A stretch of 64,000 nt of DNA from Salinarimonas sp. GTDB lineage: Bacteria; Pseudomonadota; Alphaproteobacteria; Rhizobiales; Beijerinckiaceae. The position numbers were made by a program, and so were the translations under genes. The stretch's first letter is position 1, and each line of letters starts with the position of its first letter. The DNA lies in NCBI RefSeq assembly GCF_040111675.1, contig NZ_CP157794.1:854001-918000 (forward strand), written 5' to 3'. The notes below the pieces were generated by a model. It was not told the DNA's origin. It made no database searches and saw nothing but the letters and a program-made list of their open reading frames with translations. Below are positions 18,535 through 27,570 of the stretch, piece by piece.

Positions 18535-20163
18535 ATGGTACAGCGTAGCGTTTTGGTCATGCGCGAGCTCGCGTTCGCGCTGACGGTCCTGTGCGGCCTG
18601 GCGGCGATCGTTGCCGCTCCGCCGCCGGCCGCCGCCGGCTACAACCCGCCCTATGCCGCCTTCGTCATCGACGTGAAGACGGGGGAGGTCCTCCACGCCG
18701 AGAACGCAGACGCGCGGCGCTATCCGGCGTCGCTGACGAAGGTCATGACCCTCTACATGCTGTTCGAGCAGCTGGAGGCCGGCCGCCTGCGGCTCGACTC
18801 GCCGCTGCGCGTCTCCGCGCGCGCCGCCGCCGAGCCGCCCTCGAAGATCGGCGTGCGGGCCGGCTCGACGATCGAGGTCGAGGACGCGATCCTCGCGCTC
18901 GTCACCAAGTCGGCCAACGACGTCGCCGCCGTGGTCGCCGAAAATCTCGGCGGGTCGGTGGAGAACTTCGCCCGGCAGATGACGCAGCGCGCCCGCGAGC
19001 TCGGCATGGCCTCGACCACCTTCCGCAACCCGCACGGTCTGCCAGACAACGGCCAGGTGACGACGGCGCGCGACATGGCCCGCCTCGCCGTCGCGATCCA
19101 GGACCGCTTCCCGCAATATTACCGCTATTTCCAGCGCCGCAGCTTCGGCTTCGCCGGCAAGACCTACCGCAACCACAATCGCCTGCTCGGCCGGGTCGAG
19201 GGCGTGGACGGCATCAAGACCGGCTTCATCCGCGCCTCGGGCTTCAACCTGATGACGAACGCCAAGGCCAACGGGCGCCACATCGTGACCATCGTCATGG
19301 GCGGGAAGTCGGGCGCGCATCGCGACGGCATCGTGGAGCGCCTGGTCGAGCGCTGGCTGCCCCGCGCCTATGCGGGCACGCGCCGCACGCCGATCATCGC
19401 GGGCCCCGGCGGCACCGTGGCCGTGGCGCTGCCGCCGGCGCGGCCGGCGGACCTGGTCCCGGCGGTGCTCGTCGCTTCCGCCGCGCCCGGCCAGCCGCTC
19501 GATCTCTCGCGCATGCGTCCCGCCGTCGCCACCGCCTCCGGGGCGAGCACGGTCACGCCGGGCTCGCTGCGCTCCGATACCGCCGCAGCCGCGGCCCCCG
19601 CGAGCGCCATGGCCTTCGCCGCCGTGCGCCAGCCGGCGGATGGCGTGCCGCTGCCGCCGGCGCCGATCCCCGAGGTGAGCGAGACCGCCTCCCTCGCCGC
19701 CGGGCAGCCCGCCTCCACACTCGTCGAGACCGCTCCGGTGCCGCCGCTGCCGGCCCGCGGAGAGGCGCCCGTCGCCGCGGACGCGCCCGTCGGCGACACC
19801 GCGCTCGGGCAGGAGATCGTCGTCGCCTCCGCGGACGCCTCCGTGCCCCTGCCGCCCCAGGCCACGGCCCCCCAGGCCGAGGCCGCGCCGACCCCGCCGG
19901 CGCGCACCTACGCCCTCACCGAATGGGTGATCCAGATCGCCGCGACGCCCACCGAGGAGGCCGCTTTCGACCTGCTCCAGCGCGCCCAGTCGCGCGTCGG
20001 CAACCCGCTCACCACGGTGGCGCCGTTCACCGAGGAGATCGAGTCGAACGGGGCGACGCTCTACCGGGCCCGCTTCACCGGCTTCGACGGCAAGGACGCC
20101 GCGCAGAACGCCTGCCGCGCGCTCGAGCGCAAGGGGTTCGACTGCTACGCCGTGCGCAGCTGA
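18535..20163 (+). CDS. D-alanyl-D-alanine carboxypeptidase with C-terminal SPOR domain
   Basis: The 542-residue protein has a signal peptide (about 1-34) and an S11 serine peptidase domain with all three active-site motifs: S66-L-T-K69, S126-A-N128 and K228-T-G230. A long low-complexity Pro/Ala linker (about 280-455) leads to a SPOR domain (about 460-542, beginning EWVIQIAATPTEEAAF), which binds denuded peptidoglycan at division sites. The enzyme trims the terminal D-Ala from peptidoglycan pentapeptides in the periplasm. The DacF-SPOR fusion is common in alphaproteobacteria. ATG 18535 is used; ATG 18559 would give a slightly shorter signal peptide. Confidence 0.92.
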   Translation: MVQRSVLVMRELAFALTVLCGLAAIVAAPPPAAAGYNPPYAAFVIDVKTGEVLHAENADARRYPASLTKVMTLYMLFEQLEAGRLRLDSPLRVSARAAAEPPSKIGVRAGSTIEVEDAILALVTKSANDVAAVVAENLGGSVENFARQMTQRARELGMASTTFRNPHGLPDNGQVTTARDMARLAVAIQDRFPQYYRYFQRRSFGFAGKTYRNHNRLLGRVEGVDGIKTGFIRASGFNLMTNAKANGRHIVTIVMGGKSGAHRDGIVERLVERWLPRAYAGTRRTPIIAGPGGTVAVALPPARPADLVPAVLVASAAPGQPLDLSRMRPAVATASGASTVTPGSLRSDTAAAAAPASAMAFAAVRQPADGVPLPPAPIPEVSETASLAAGQPASTLVETAPVPPLPARGEAPVAADAPVGDTALGQEIVVASADASVPLPPQATAPQAEAAPTPPARTYALTEWVIQIAATPTEEAAFDLLQRAQSRVGNPLTTVAPFTEEIESNGATLYRARFTGFDGKDAAQNACRALERKGFDCYAVRS

Positions 20164-20180
20164 CCGTCGTCTTTCCGGTC

Positions 20181-20201
20181 CGCCGCCGTTCCGCGGCGGG
20201 C
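20181..20201. other. GC hairpin between convergent genes
   Basis: CCGCCGC and GCGGCGG form a 7-bp stem with a short loop in the 115-bp gap between the convergent carboxypeptidase and J-domain genes. It lacks a T run on either strand, so termination by it is only a possibility. Confidence 0.3.
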
Positions 20202-20278
20202 CGCTCCCCCTCTGCCGAATTCCGAGAACGGAGAGGCTCGAACCCCGTCCAGTCCCCAGGCTTATCGCGCGTGGAGTA

Positions 20279-21001
20279 TCAGCGATGTCTGCGAAGAAGG
20301 ATTTCCTTGGCTTCGTTCACCCGGGCGGCGAGATACGTCGAGCCCCCCTGGTCGGGATGGAGCTTCATCATCAGGCTCCGGTGCGCACGCCGGACGTCGT
20401 CGGGGCCCGCCCCCGGCTCAAGCCCCAGGATCTGGTAGGCCTCCTCTTCCGACATCGCGCCCGGCTTCGCCTCGCGGCGCGGCCCCGCGTCGCCGTCTCC
20501 CTGCGAGTCCTGACGCCATCCGGGAAACCGGCGGTCGAAATACGCCTGTAGCAGCCGCACGCCCTCCGGGTCGGAGGCGGCGGCCTCGGCGTAGAGATCC
20601 TTCAGCGCCGCCTCGTCGAGCCCGTTCAGGCGCTGCCCCGCCTGCTTGCCGGCGAGGACGGTGCCGTCCATGTCGCCGGTGTCGTGGGACAGCTCCATCT
20701 CGATGAGGGCGGAGCGCACCTTCGAGGTCTGGCCCTTCGATTTCGATCCGCCGCCGCCGAGCCCCGGTATGTGCCGCGCCCACGGCAGGCTCCAGCCCAG
20801 CAGCCAGGCGCCGAAGCCGCTCGTCAGGATCGCCATGTCGATGCGCCCGCGCAGGGCGAGCAGGATCGACACCGCGATCAGCGCGCCGCCGCCCACCCGC
20901 TTGACGACCTTGGCGAGGTCCTTCGGGTTCGCCTTGGCGAAGGCGCGCATCAGCCACCAGAACGCGAAAACGGCGGCGAGCCCGTACATCAGGCTGATCA
21001 T
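20279..21001 (-). CDS. membrane-anchored J-domain protein
   Basis: The 240-residue protein starts at ATG 21001 (MISLMYGLAAVFAFWWLM), with two or three hydrophobic segments in the first 75 residues. A soluble region follows, then a C-terminal J domain (about 185-240) with AYQILGLEPGAGPDDVRRAH and the essential HPD in MKLHPDQGG. J domains stimulate the ATPase of a DnaK-type Hsp70, so this protein should recruit DnaK to the cytoplasmic face of the inner membrane. The layout resembles DjlA-like co-chaperones of alphaproteobacteria. It follows the vWA-like gene by 32 bp and is probably cotranscribed with it. Confidence 0.85.
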   Translation of the reverse strand: MISLMYGLAAVFAFWWLMRAFAKANPKDLAKVVKRVGGGALIAVSILLALRGRIDMAILTSGFGAWLLGWSLPWARHIPGLGGGGSKSKGQTSKVRSALIEMELSHDTGDMDGTVLAGKQAGQRLNGLDEAALKDLYAEAAASDPEGVRLLQAYFDRRFPGWRQDSQGDGDAGPRREAKPGAMSEEEAYQILGLEPGAGPDDVRRAHRSLMMKLHPDQGGSTYLAARVNEAKEILLRRHR

Positions 21002-21033
21002 CGGCGCGCTCTCCTCCCCCTCGTCCGACCGGC

Positions 21034-21777
21034 TCAGCGCTTCATGGCGGTGAGCAGCCGGCGGGCGTGCGCGTCGCGGGAGGCGAGGCGCGCGAGGCCG
21101 GCGTCCCCGCCGCTCGCATAGGCGGCGGCCGCGCGCAAGAGGCCGGCGAGGGTCTCGGGCGCGGAGGCGTCGAAGCGCTCGTAGGCGCCGCCGGTGAGCC
21201 GGGCGATCTCGCGCAGGGCCCGCTCCGCGGTGGGGTCGCGCCCCTCCTGGAAGACGAAGCCCTTGACGCCGAGAAGGCCGAGCTCGCCCGCCGCGGCGCA
21301 GACGTCGTCGATGCGCTCCTCGAAGGCGTCGCCCACGAAGACGAAGGCGTCGACCCGCCCGGCCTTGGCCTCCTTGCGGATATGGGAGAGCGCGCGCCCG
21401 ATCTGCGTGTGGCCGCCTCGGCAGGCGATCCCGGTCATCAGCCCGGTGAGCGCCTTCGGCTCGCCGACCCAGCGCGAGGCGCGGCATTCGGCGAAGCCGC
21501 GAAAATAGAGAAGCTGCACGTCGAGCCCGCCGATCTCGGAGGCGGTCTCGAACATCTGCGCCTGTAGGCCGCAGGCGAGGTCCCAGGTGGGCTGACGCGA
21601 CATCGTGGCGTCCAGCGCGAAGACCAGACGCCCGCGCCCTTCCGTCGGCGCGACCGGCGCGAGCGCCTTCGCGTCGGCGAGAAAGGCCTCGACGGCCGAC
21701 GCCCCGCTCGGCGCCTGCGGCCGCGTCTCCCCGCCCTTCTCCAGGGACCGGCCCCGATCCTCGTCGCTCGCGCTCAT
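21034..21777 (-). CDS. von Willebrand factor A-like domain protein
   Basis: This 247-residue soluble protein has a vWA-like fold signature. RLVFALDATMS supplies a DxTxS variant of the DxSxS metal-binding motif, GGHTQIGRAL supplies the distal Thr, and AFVFVGDAFEE the distal Asp. The metal site is thus plausibly intact with Thr replacing one Ser. It also has a disordered charged N terminus. Such proteins usually scaffold complexes; the adjacent J-domain gene hints at a chaperone-linked role. I do not recognise a named family beyond this. Confidence 0.65.
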   Translation of the reverse strand: MSASDEDRGRSLEKGGETRPQAPSGASAVEAFLADAKALAPVAPTEGRGRLVFALDATMSRQPTWDLACGLQAQMFETASEIGGLDVQLLYFRGFAECRASRWVGEPKALTGLMTGIACRGGHTQIGRALSHIRKEAKAGRVDAFVFVGDAFEERIDDVCAAAGELGLLGVKGFVFQEGRDPTAERALREIARLTGGAYERFDASAPETLAGLLRAAAAYASGGDAGLARLASRDAHARRLLTAMKR

Positions 21778-21858
21778 CGCCGACCTCCACGCATGTCCGC
21801 CCCATGATTTGGCGAGCGAAGCGCGCGATGCAATCGCCGCCGGGGCCGCAGGGAGCGT

Positions 21859-23145
21859 TCAGGCCCGTTCGGCGAGCGCCCGCAGCGGCTCCGGAGCGCC
21901 CTCGAAGATCACGGGAGCGAGGAACGCGCGGGTGCGCAGCAGGTCCTGCTGAGCGGCTCCGAGCCCGGCCTCCGTACACACGTCCGCCCAGGCGGATTTC
22001 AGAGCGCGGATCTGGTCGGCGATCAGCGCCTCGGCCGAGGCCGCATCCATGAGGAAAGCCGGCGCGGCCCTGATGCACGTGGCGAGCCGGCTCAGCCGCT
22101 CTGCGCCGGTGATCGACATCGCCTGGCTCGCCTCGCCGCCGGTGCGGACCTGGGGGCATACGTCGTAGGCGGGCGTGAAGGAGAGGCTCGCCCCGTCCCA
22201 GAAGGCCGCGTGGTTGCGCGCGTGGTCGTCGGTGTTTCCGCACAGGATGTTGAACGTCATCCGCGCGAACAGCTCCCGCAGGCTGCCCTTGGGATCGTCG
22301 AAGCGCATACGGACGATCTCCGCGAGCGTCTCGTAGCTGGCGTACCGCGCGGCCATCTCGTCGAGCCCGAGCAGGGTGAGGGCCGAGACCATCGCCTTGC
22401 GGCGCCAGCCGTCCTCCATTCGCACCCGGTCGAACCGCTCCACCAGGAGCACGTCCCTCCCCGCGGCGCGCGCGAGCTGGACGGGCGCCGTTCGGATGCC
22501 GACCCGCGCGGCGATGCGCATGGCGACGAACTCGGCCTTGACCACGTCGAAGACGTCGGTGGAGGAGGAGAATTTCGCGATCAGCTTGCGATCGACCTCC
22601 GTCACGAGCGCCTTCGGCCGCGCACCGCCCAGCGAGGTGCCGTGGAACAGGGCCGCGTCGAGATCGGGCGGAAGCGGGAGCCCGCGCTCGACCCGCTCTG
22701 CGGCCGTCATCAGCTCCTTCAGCGTCGCCGAGCGGGCGAGCCGCGGCACGTAGCTCCGTGCGGATCGCTGGAAGTCGAGCGCGCCGACGCGATCCGATCC
22801 GCTCTCGAGCAGGTAGGTCAGCTCGTCCAGCGACGCGACGTCGGCCTCCGGGCCGGCTCGGCCGGCGAGCCGGTTGAGGATCACGCGGCGGCCCCATGCG
22901 TCCGGCGCGGCGTCGCGCAGGCAGCTCGCCATGGAAAGGCCGGGCTCCGGCAAAATGACACCGGGGCGCAGCGGCAGCTCCGGCTCGTAGAGCGGGATCG
23001 CGTTCTCGCGCGCGAGGTAGCTCCGGCCGTAGTTGAAGACGAGACGGTCCCCGTCGCGGGCGAGGCGGCCGGCGACGACCGGCTCTTTCCCGCCGGGCAG
23101 CCAGACCCATACGTAGGCCTCGTCGAAGCGCGCCTCAGAAGTCAT
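21859..23145 (-). CDS. HipA-family serine/threonine kinase toxin
   Basis: The 428-residue protein shows the HipA layout. The N-terminal subdomain contains NYGRSYLARENAIPLYEPEL, an ATP-binding loop GTSLGGARPKAL lies at 169-180, the catalytic loop GNTDDHARNH has D306 and N311, and the metal-binding D328 is in PAYDVCPQ. HipA kinases phosphorylate translation factors such as glutamyl-tRNA synthetase and cause growth arrest when not held by HipB. The start overlaps the upstream hipB-like gene by 11 bp, so the pair is translationally coupled with the antitoxin first. All kinase residues appear present, so it should be active. Confidence 0.88.
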   Translation of the reverse strand: MTSEARFDEAYVWVWLPGGKEPVVAGRLARDGDRLVFNYGRSYLARENAIPLYEPELPLRPGVILPEPGLSMASCLRDAAPDAWGRRVILNRLAGRAGPEADVASLDELTYLLESGSDRVGALDFQRSARSYVPRLARSATLKELMTAAERVERGLPLPPDLDAALFHGTSLGGARPKALVTEVDRKLIAKFSSSTDVFDVVKAEFVAMRIAARVGIRTAPVQLARAAGRDVLLVERFDRVRMEDGWRRKAMVSALTLLGLDEMAARYASYETLAEIVRMRFDDPKGSLRELFARMTFNILCGNTDDHARNHAAFWDGASLSFTPAYDVCPQVRTGGEASQAMSITGAERLSRLATCIRAAPAFLMDAASAEALIADQIRALKSAWADVCTEAGLGAAQQDLLRTRAFLAPVIFEGAPEPLRALAERA

Positions 23146-23473
23146 CCTTCACCGCTCGCGTTCTGGGCCGCACGGCTTTCGGGAGCAGCGTCAGGCGGTC
23201 CCTGGCCGCGGCGATGTGGGGGGCGAGCGTGCGCGGCTCCGGCTCGAACAGGGGCGCGCCGACGACGGCGGCCACCTCGAACGCCGCGCCGATGGCGCAG
23301 CCCATGTCTCCCGCCTCGATCCGATGCACCAGTCCGCGCGACACGCCCGCCCGCTCCGCCACCTCGGCGACGGTCATCTGCCGATCGATCCGGGCGTTGC
23401 GGATCGACAGGCCGAGGAGCTCCGCGGCGTCCCGGGCTCGCCGGGAATAGGGCCTCGTTGCGGGCTTGGGCAT
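23135..23473 (-). CDS. HipB-like XRE-family antitoxin/repressor
   Basis: The 112-residue protein carries an XRE helix-turn-helix at about 28-75 (MTVAEVAERAGVSRGLVHRI, then EAGDMGCAIGAAFEVAAVVG). It has a basic C-terminal tail (RPRTRAVKDDF). As antitoxin it should bind HipA and autorepress the operon. It is the first gene of the two-gene minus-strand module. Upstream, two related half-sites (GTAAACA at 23483-23489 and GGAAACA at 23495-23501) and an AT-rich TATAAAT box (23520-23514) mark a likely promoter-operator region. Confidence 0.85.
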   Translation of the reverse strand: MPKPATRPYSRRARDAAELLGLSIRNARIDRQMTVAEVAERAGVSRGLVHRIEAGDMGCAIGAAFEVAAVVGAPLFEPEPRTLAPHIAAARDRLTLLPKAVRPRTRAVKDDF

Positions 23474-23724
23474 GAGCGCTCCGTAAACAGGGCTGGAAAC
23501 AAGCTGATGATCTATTTATAGCACATTTCAACGCACCGCAATTGCCCCCGGGCCGCGCGTGATCGAACGCGATGGCCGGATGCCGACGCCATCCGCCATC
23601 GTCCTGCGCCGGGGTGCGACGATTTACGCAGGCGCCCCCGCGGCCACGTCCCGAATGTGGACACCTTCCCGTCCTCTCCCCATACTCATCGCAGGCTCCC
23701 GGAGAACCGCAGAAGGATCGCCGC
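23474..23724. promoter_or_regulatory. divergent control region between hipBA and yej operons
   Basis: This 251-bp gap separates divergent hipB and yejA1. Near hipB it holds the half-sites and AT-rich box described for that gene. In the middle a hairpin pairs CGATGGC-c-GGATG at 23570-23582 with CATCC-GCCATCG at 23590-23601, 12 pairs with one bulge and no T run. No clear promoter for the yej operon was identified. Confidence 0.4.
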
Positions 23725-25575
23725 TTGACGAGACGCCTCCTGACCGCCGCCGCGCTCGCGCTCGCCGTGGGCTTCCCGCCGGCCATATCGGCGCAGACCG
23801 CCGAGGATGCCGGCGAATGGCGCCACGGCGCCGCCCTGATGGGAGAGCCGCGCTACGAGCCCGGCTTCGCGCATTTCGACTACGTGAACCCGGATGCGCC
23901 CGAGGGCGGCATGGTTCGGCTCGGGACCCAGGGCTCCTTCGACAATCTCAACATCATCGTCGCCGGCGTGCGCGGCGAGCTCGCCGCCGGGCTCGGCCTC
24001 GTCTACGAGACGCTGATGACGGACGCCATGGACGAGCCGTCCACCATGTACGGCCTTATCGCCGAGGCCATACGCTTCCCGGACGACTATTCGAGCGTCA
24101 CCTTCCGTCTCGACCCCGACGCCCGCTGGCACGACGGCGCGCCGATCACGGCGGCGGACGTGATCTGGTCGTTCGAGACGCTGAAGGCGGCGAATCCGCT
24201 CTACCAGACCTACTACGCCAACGTGGTCTCGGCCGAGGAGACGGGGGAGGGCGAGGTCACCTTCGGCTTCGACGTGACCGGAAACCGCGAGCTGCCCAAG
24301 ATCATGGGCCAGCTCCTCGTCCTGCCGAAGCACTGGTGGACCGATCCCGCGCGGGCGCCGGACGAGACCATGCTCGAGCCGCCGCTCGGCTCGGGGCCCT
24401 ACCGCCTCGCCTCGTTCTCGCCCGGCCGCAGCGTCGCCTACGAGCGCGTGCCGGACGCCTGGGCGGTCGACCACCCGACGAACGTGGGCAAGTACAATTT
24501 CGACGAGGTCCGCTACGAGTACTTCCGCGACGCGACGGTGCTGCTCGAGGCCTTCAAGGCCGACCAGGTGGACTTCCGCTCGGAGAACGTCGCCCGCAAC
24601 TGGGCGACCGCCTACGACTTCCCGGCGCGCGCCGAGGGCGAGGTGGTGCTCGAGAGCTTCCCGATCCTGTCGTCCGGGCGCATGCAGGCCTTCGTGCCGA
24701 ACCTGCGCCAGGAGCGCTTCCAGGACGCGCGCGTGCGCCGGGCGCTGAACCTCGCCTTCGCCTTCGAGGACATCAACCGCACGATCTTCTTCAACGCCTA
24801 CGAGCGCATCGATTCGTTCTTCGAGGGCACGGAGCTCGCCTCCGTCGGCCTGCCGGAGGGGCGCGAGCTCGAGATCCTCGAGGAGTATCGCGGCCGCATC
24901 CCCGACAGCGTCTTCACCGAGGTCTACACCAACCCGGAGAACGCCGATCCGCAGGCGCAGCGCGCCAACCTGCGCGAGGCCGATCGCCTGCTGCGCGAGG
25001 CGGGCTGGGTTCTCGAAGGCGGCCGGCGGGTGAACGCCGAGACCGGCGAGCCCTTCGAGATCGAGTTCATCACCTTCCAGCCGAGCCACGAACGCTACGC
25101 GCTGCCCTACGGCCAGGCGCTGGAGCGGCTCGGCATCCGGCTGAACGTGCGCGTCATCGACCCGGCGCAGTACCAGAACCGCCTGCGCAGCTTCGATTTC
25201 GACCTCACCACGGTGCTGTGGCCGCAATCGCTCTCGCCCGGCAACGAGCAGCGCGACATGTGGAGCTCGCGCGCGGCGGACCTCCCGGGCTCGCAGAATT
25301 ACGCCGGCATCCGCAATCCGGTGGTCGACGAGCTGATCGAGCGCATCGTCTTCGCCGAGACGCGCGGCGAGCTCGTCGCCGCGACGCGGGCGCTCGACCG
25401 CGTTCTCCTGCACAACGACTACGTCGTGCCGCAATGGTTTCTCGGCGAGCAGCGCACGGCGCGGTGGGACCGCTTCTCGCATCCCGAGATCATGCCCCGC
25501 TACGGGGCGGCGGCGTTTCCGACGATCTGGTGGTACGACGCCGAGAAGGCTGCGCAAACGGGGACCGCGCGATGA
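23725..25575 (+). CDS. yejA: peptide ABC transporter, periplasmic binding protein (YejA-type, first copy)
   Basis: The 616-residue protein is a family 5 (oligopeptide-type) solute-binding protein. A Sec signal peptide (TRRLLTAAALALAVGFPPAI, cleavage near ISAQ) is followed by HGAALMGEPRYEPGFAHFDY and VNPDAPEGG, characteristic of YejA-like proteins. The start is TTG 23725 with AAGGA eight bases upstream; the frame is open further upstream but the signal peptide fixes the start. It captures peptides, in relatives including microcin C and antimicrobial peptides, for import by YejBEF. It is the first gene of the operon and its stop overlaps the start of a second, related binding protein. Confidence 0.85.
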   Translation: MTRRLLTAAALALAVGFPPAISAQTAEDAGEWRHGAALMGEPRYEPGFAHFDYVNPDAPEGGMVRLGTQGSFDNLNIIVAGVRGELAAGLGLVYETLMTDAMDEPSTMYGLIAEAIRFPDDYSSVTFRLDPDARWHDGAPITAADVIWSFETLKAANPLYQTYYANVVSAEETGEGEVTFGFDVTGNRELPKIMGQLLVLPKHWWTDPARAPDETMLEPPLGSGPYRLASFSPGRSVAYERVPDAWAVDHPTNVGKYNFDEVRYEYFRDATVLLEAFKADQVDFRSENVARNWATAYDFPARAEGEVVLESFPILSSGRMQAFVPNLRQERFQDARVRRALNLAFAFEDINRTIFFNAYERIDSFFEGTELASVGLPEGRELEILEEYRGRIPDSVFTEVYTNPENADPQAQRANLREADRLLREAGWVLEGGRRVNAETGEPFEIEFITFQPSHERYALPYGQALERLGIRLNVRVIDPAQYQNRLRSFDFDLTTVLWPQSLSPGNEQRDMWSSRAADLPGSQNYAGIRNPVVDELIERIVFAETRGELVAATRALDRVLLHNDYVVPQWFLGEQRTARWDRFSHPEIMPRYGAAAFPTIWWYDAEKAAQTGTAR

Positions 25576-27482
25576 CGCATCCGATCACGAGAAGCGGCCC
25601 GACGCGCCGCGGATTCTTCATGGGCGTCGCCGCTTTCGCGGGGGCGCTCGCCCTGCCGCGGGGCGCGCGGGCCGCCTACGAGGCGGTGAGCGCGGTGGGC
25701 CTCGCGCAGGAGGATTTCGTCGAGCGCCACGGCATGTCGCTGTTCGGCCCCCTCGAGCTGCCGCCGGACTTCGCGCACCTGCCCTACGTGAAGCCGGACG
25801 CGCCGCAGGGCGGCGAGATCTCGCGGCAGGTCTCCTCGATCGCCTACAATCAGAACTTCAGCACCTTCAACACGCTGAACACCTACGTCCTGCAGGGCGA
25901 CGGCGCCGCGGGCATGGGCGCGACCTTCGACACGCTCATGGCGGGCTCTTCGGACGAGCCGGACGCGCTCTACGGGCTCCTGGCGGAGACGGTGGCGCGC
26001 TCGAAGGACGGGCTCGTCTTCCGCTGGCGGCTGCGGCCGCAGGCGCGCTTCCACGACGGCTCTCCCCTCACCGCCGAGGACGTCGCCTTCACCTTCATGC
26101 TGCTGAAGGAGCAGGCGCATCCCAATCTCTCGCAGCGCCTGCGCGAGGTGGAGAGCGCCGTCGCGCTCGAGAGCCACCTCGTCGAGGTGCGATTCGTCCC
26201 GCAGCGCACGCGCGACATCCCCCTCGTCGTCGCCGGGCTGCCGGTCTTCTCGAAGGCCTATTGGGAAGGCCGGGACTTCCAGGCCTCGACGCTGGAGGCG
26301 CCGCTCGGATCCGGCGCGTACCGCGTCGGGCCCTTCGACGTCGGGCGCAGCATCACCTTCGAGCGGGTGGAGGATTATTGGGGCGCGGACCTGCCGATCA
26401 ACGTCGGGCAGAACAATTTCGACCGCATCCGCTACGAGTATTTCCGCGACCGCGACGTCGCGTTCGAGGCCTTCAAGGCCGGCCAGTTCTCGTTCCGGGA
26501 GGAGTTCACCTCCCGCCAATGGGCGCGCGGCTACGATTTCCCGGCCGCGAACGAGGGACGGGTGGTGCGCGAGGAGCTCGACACCAACCTGCCGCAGGGG
26601 CCGCAGGGCTGGTGGTTCAACACGCGCCGCGCCAAGTTCGCCGATCCGCGGGTGCGCGAGGCCATCGGCTACGCGTTCGATTTCGAGTGGACGAACGAGA
26701 ACATCATGTTCTCGTCCTACGCGCGGCTGCACTCCTTCTTCGAGAATTCCGAGCTGAAGGCGGAGGGGCCGCCCTCCGAGGCGGAGCTCGCGCTGCTCGA
26801 GCCCTATCGCGCGGGGCTTCCCGAGGAGGTCTTCGGCGAGCCCTGGGTTCCGCCCGTCTCGGACGGGTCGGGGCAGGACCGCGCGCTCCTGCGCCGCGCC
26901 AACGATCTCCTGCGCGAGGCGGGCTGCGAACGGCGCGGCGCCACGCTCCACCTGCCCTCGGGCGAGCCCTTCACGATCGAGTTCCTCGACTTCTCGCCCC
27001 TGTTCCAGCCGCATCTGCAGCCGTTCCTCGCCAACCTGAAGCTGCTCGGCATCGAGGGCACGTCGCGCATCGTCGATGCGGCCCAGTACGAGCGGCGGAT
27101 GAACGATTTCGACTTCGAGGTCGCCTCGCGCCGCTTCGGCGCCTCGCTGACGCCGGGCGGCAGCCTTCGGATCGTCTACGGCTCGGAAGCGGCCGCGACG
27201 TCGGGGACGGCGAACATCTCCGGCGTGGCGGAGCCGGTGGCCGACGCGCTGATCGAGGTCATCGCCAACGCGCAGAGCCGCGAGGAGGTCGTCACCGCCG
27301 CGCGGGCGCTCGACCGGGTCCTGCGGGCCGGCCGCTACATGGTGCCGATGTGGTACAAGCCGACCGACTGGCTCGCCTATTGGGACGAGTTCTCGCGCCC
27401 CGAGCGCCGGCCGCGCTACGGGATCGGAACCTCCGCCTGGTGGTTCGACGAGGAGAAGGCGGCGCGCGCGAACCGGACCTGA
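25572..27482 (+). CDS. yejA: peptide ABC transporter, periplasmic binding protein (YejA-type, second copy)
   Basis: The 636-residue paralogue of the preceding gene also belongs to the family 5 binding proteins (GMSLFGPLELPPDFAHLPYV, KPDAPQGGEI, ADLPINVGQNNFDRIRYEYF). Its N terminus differs: SGPTRRGFFMGVAAFAG is a twin-arginine-like signal with RR before a hydrophobic stretch and an ARAAY cleavage region, so export may use the Tat system. ATG 25572 overlaps the previous stop (ATGA). Two tandem YejA-type proteins with one YejBEF are known in rhizobia and could widen the range of peptides taken up. Confidence 0.85.
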   Translation: MTHPITRSGPTRRGFFMGVAAFAGALALPRGARAAYEAVSAVGLAQEDFVERHGMSLFGPLELPPDFAHLPYVKPDAPQGGEISRQVSSIAYNQNFSTFNTLNTYVLQGDGAAGMGATFDTLMAGSSDEPDALYGLLAETVARSKDGLVFRWRLRPQARFHDGSPLTAEDVAFTFMLLKEQAHPNLSQRLREVESAVALESHLVEVRFVPQRTRDIPLVVAGLPVFSKAYWEGRDFQASTLEAPLGSGAYRVGPFDVGRSITFERVEDYWGADLPINVGQNNFDRIRYEYFRDRDVAFEAFKAGQFSFREEFTSRQWARGYDFPAANEGRVVREELDTNLPQGPQGWWFNTRRAKFADPRVREAIGYAFDFEWTNENIMFSSYARLHSFFENSELKAEGPPSEAELALLEPYRAGLPEEVFGEPWVPPVSDGSGQDRALLRRANDLLREAGCERRGATLHLPSGEPFTIEFLDFSPLFQPHLQPFLANLKLLGIEGTSRIVDAAQYERRMNDFDFEVASRRFGASLTPGGSLRIVYGSEAAATSGTANISGVAEPVADALIEVIANAQSREEVVTAARALDRVLRAGRYMVPMWYKPTDWLAYWDEFSRPERRPRYGIGTSAWWFDEEKAARANRT

Positions 27483-27570
27483 GGCCGCCTCGCCGCAACT
27501 TTTTTGCCGCCGGGCGCGATGACGGGTAACGTCGCGCTCCGGCGCGACCGCCAGAGTGAAACGAAAAGCG

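Noticed and set aside
20235-20275. tRNA-like T-loop (GCTCGAACCCCG)
   Set aside because: No anticodon stem or acceptor pairing could be built around it.
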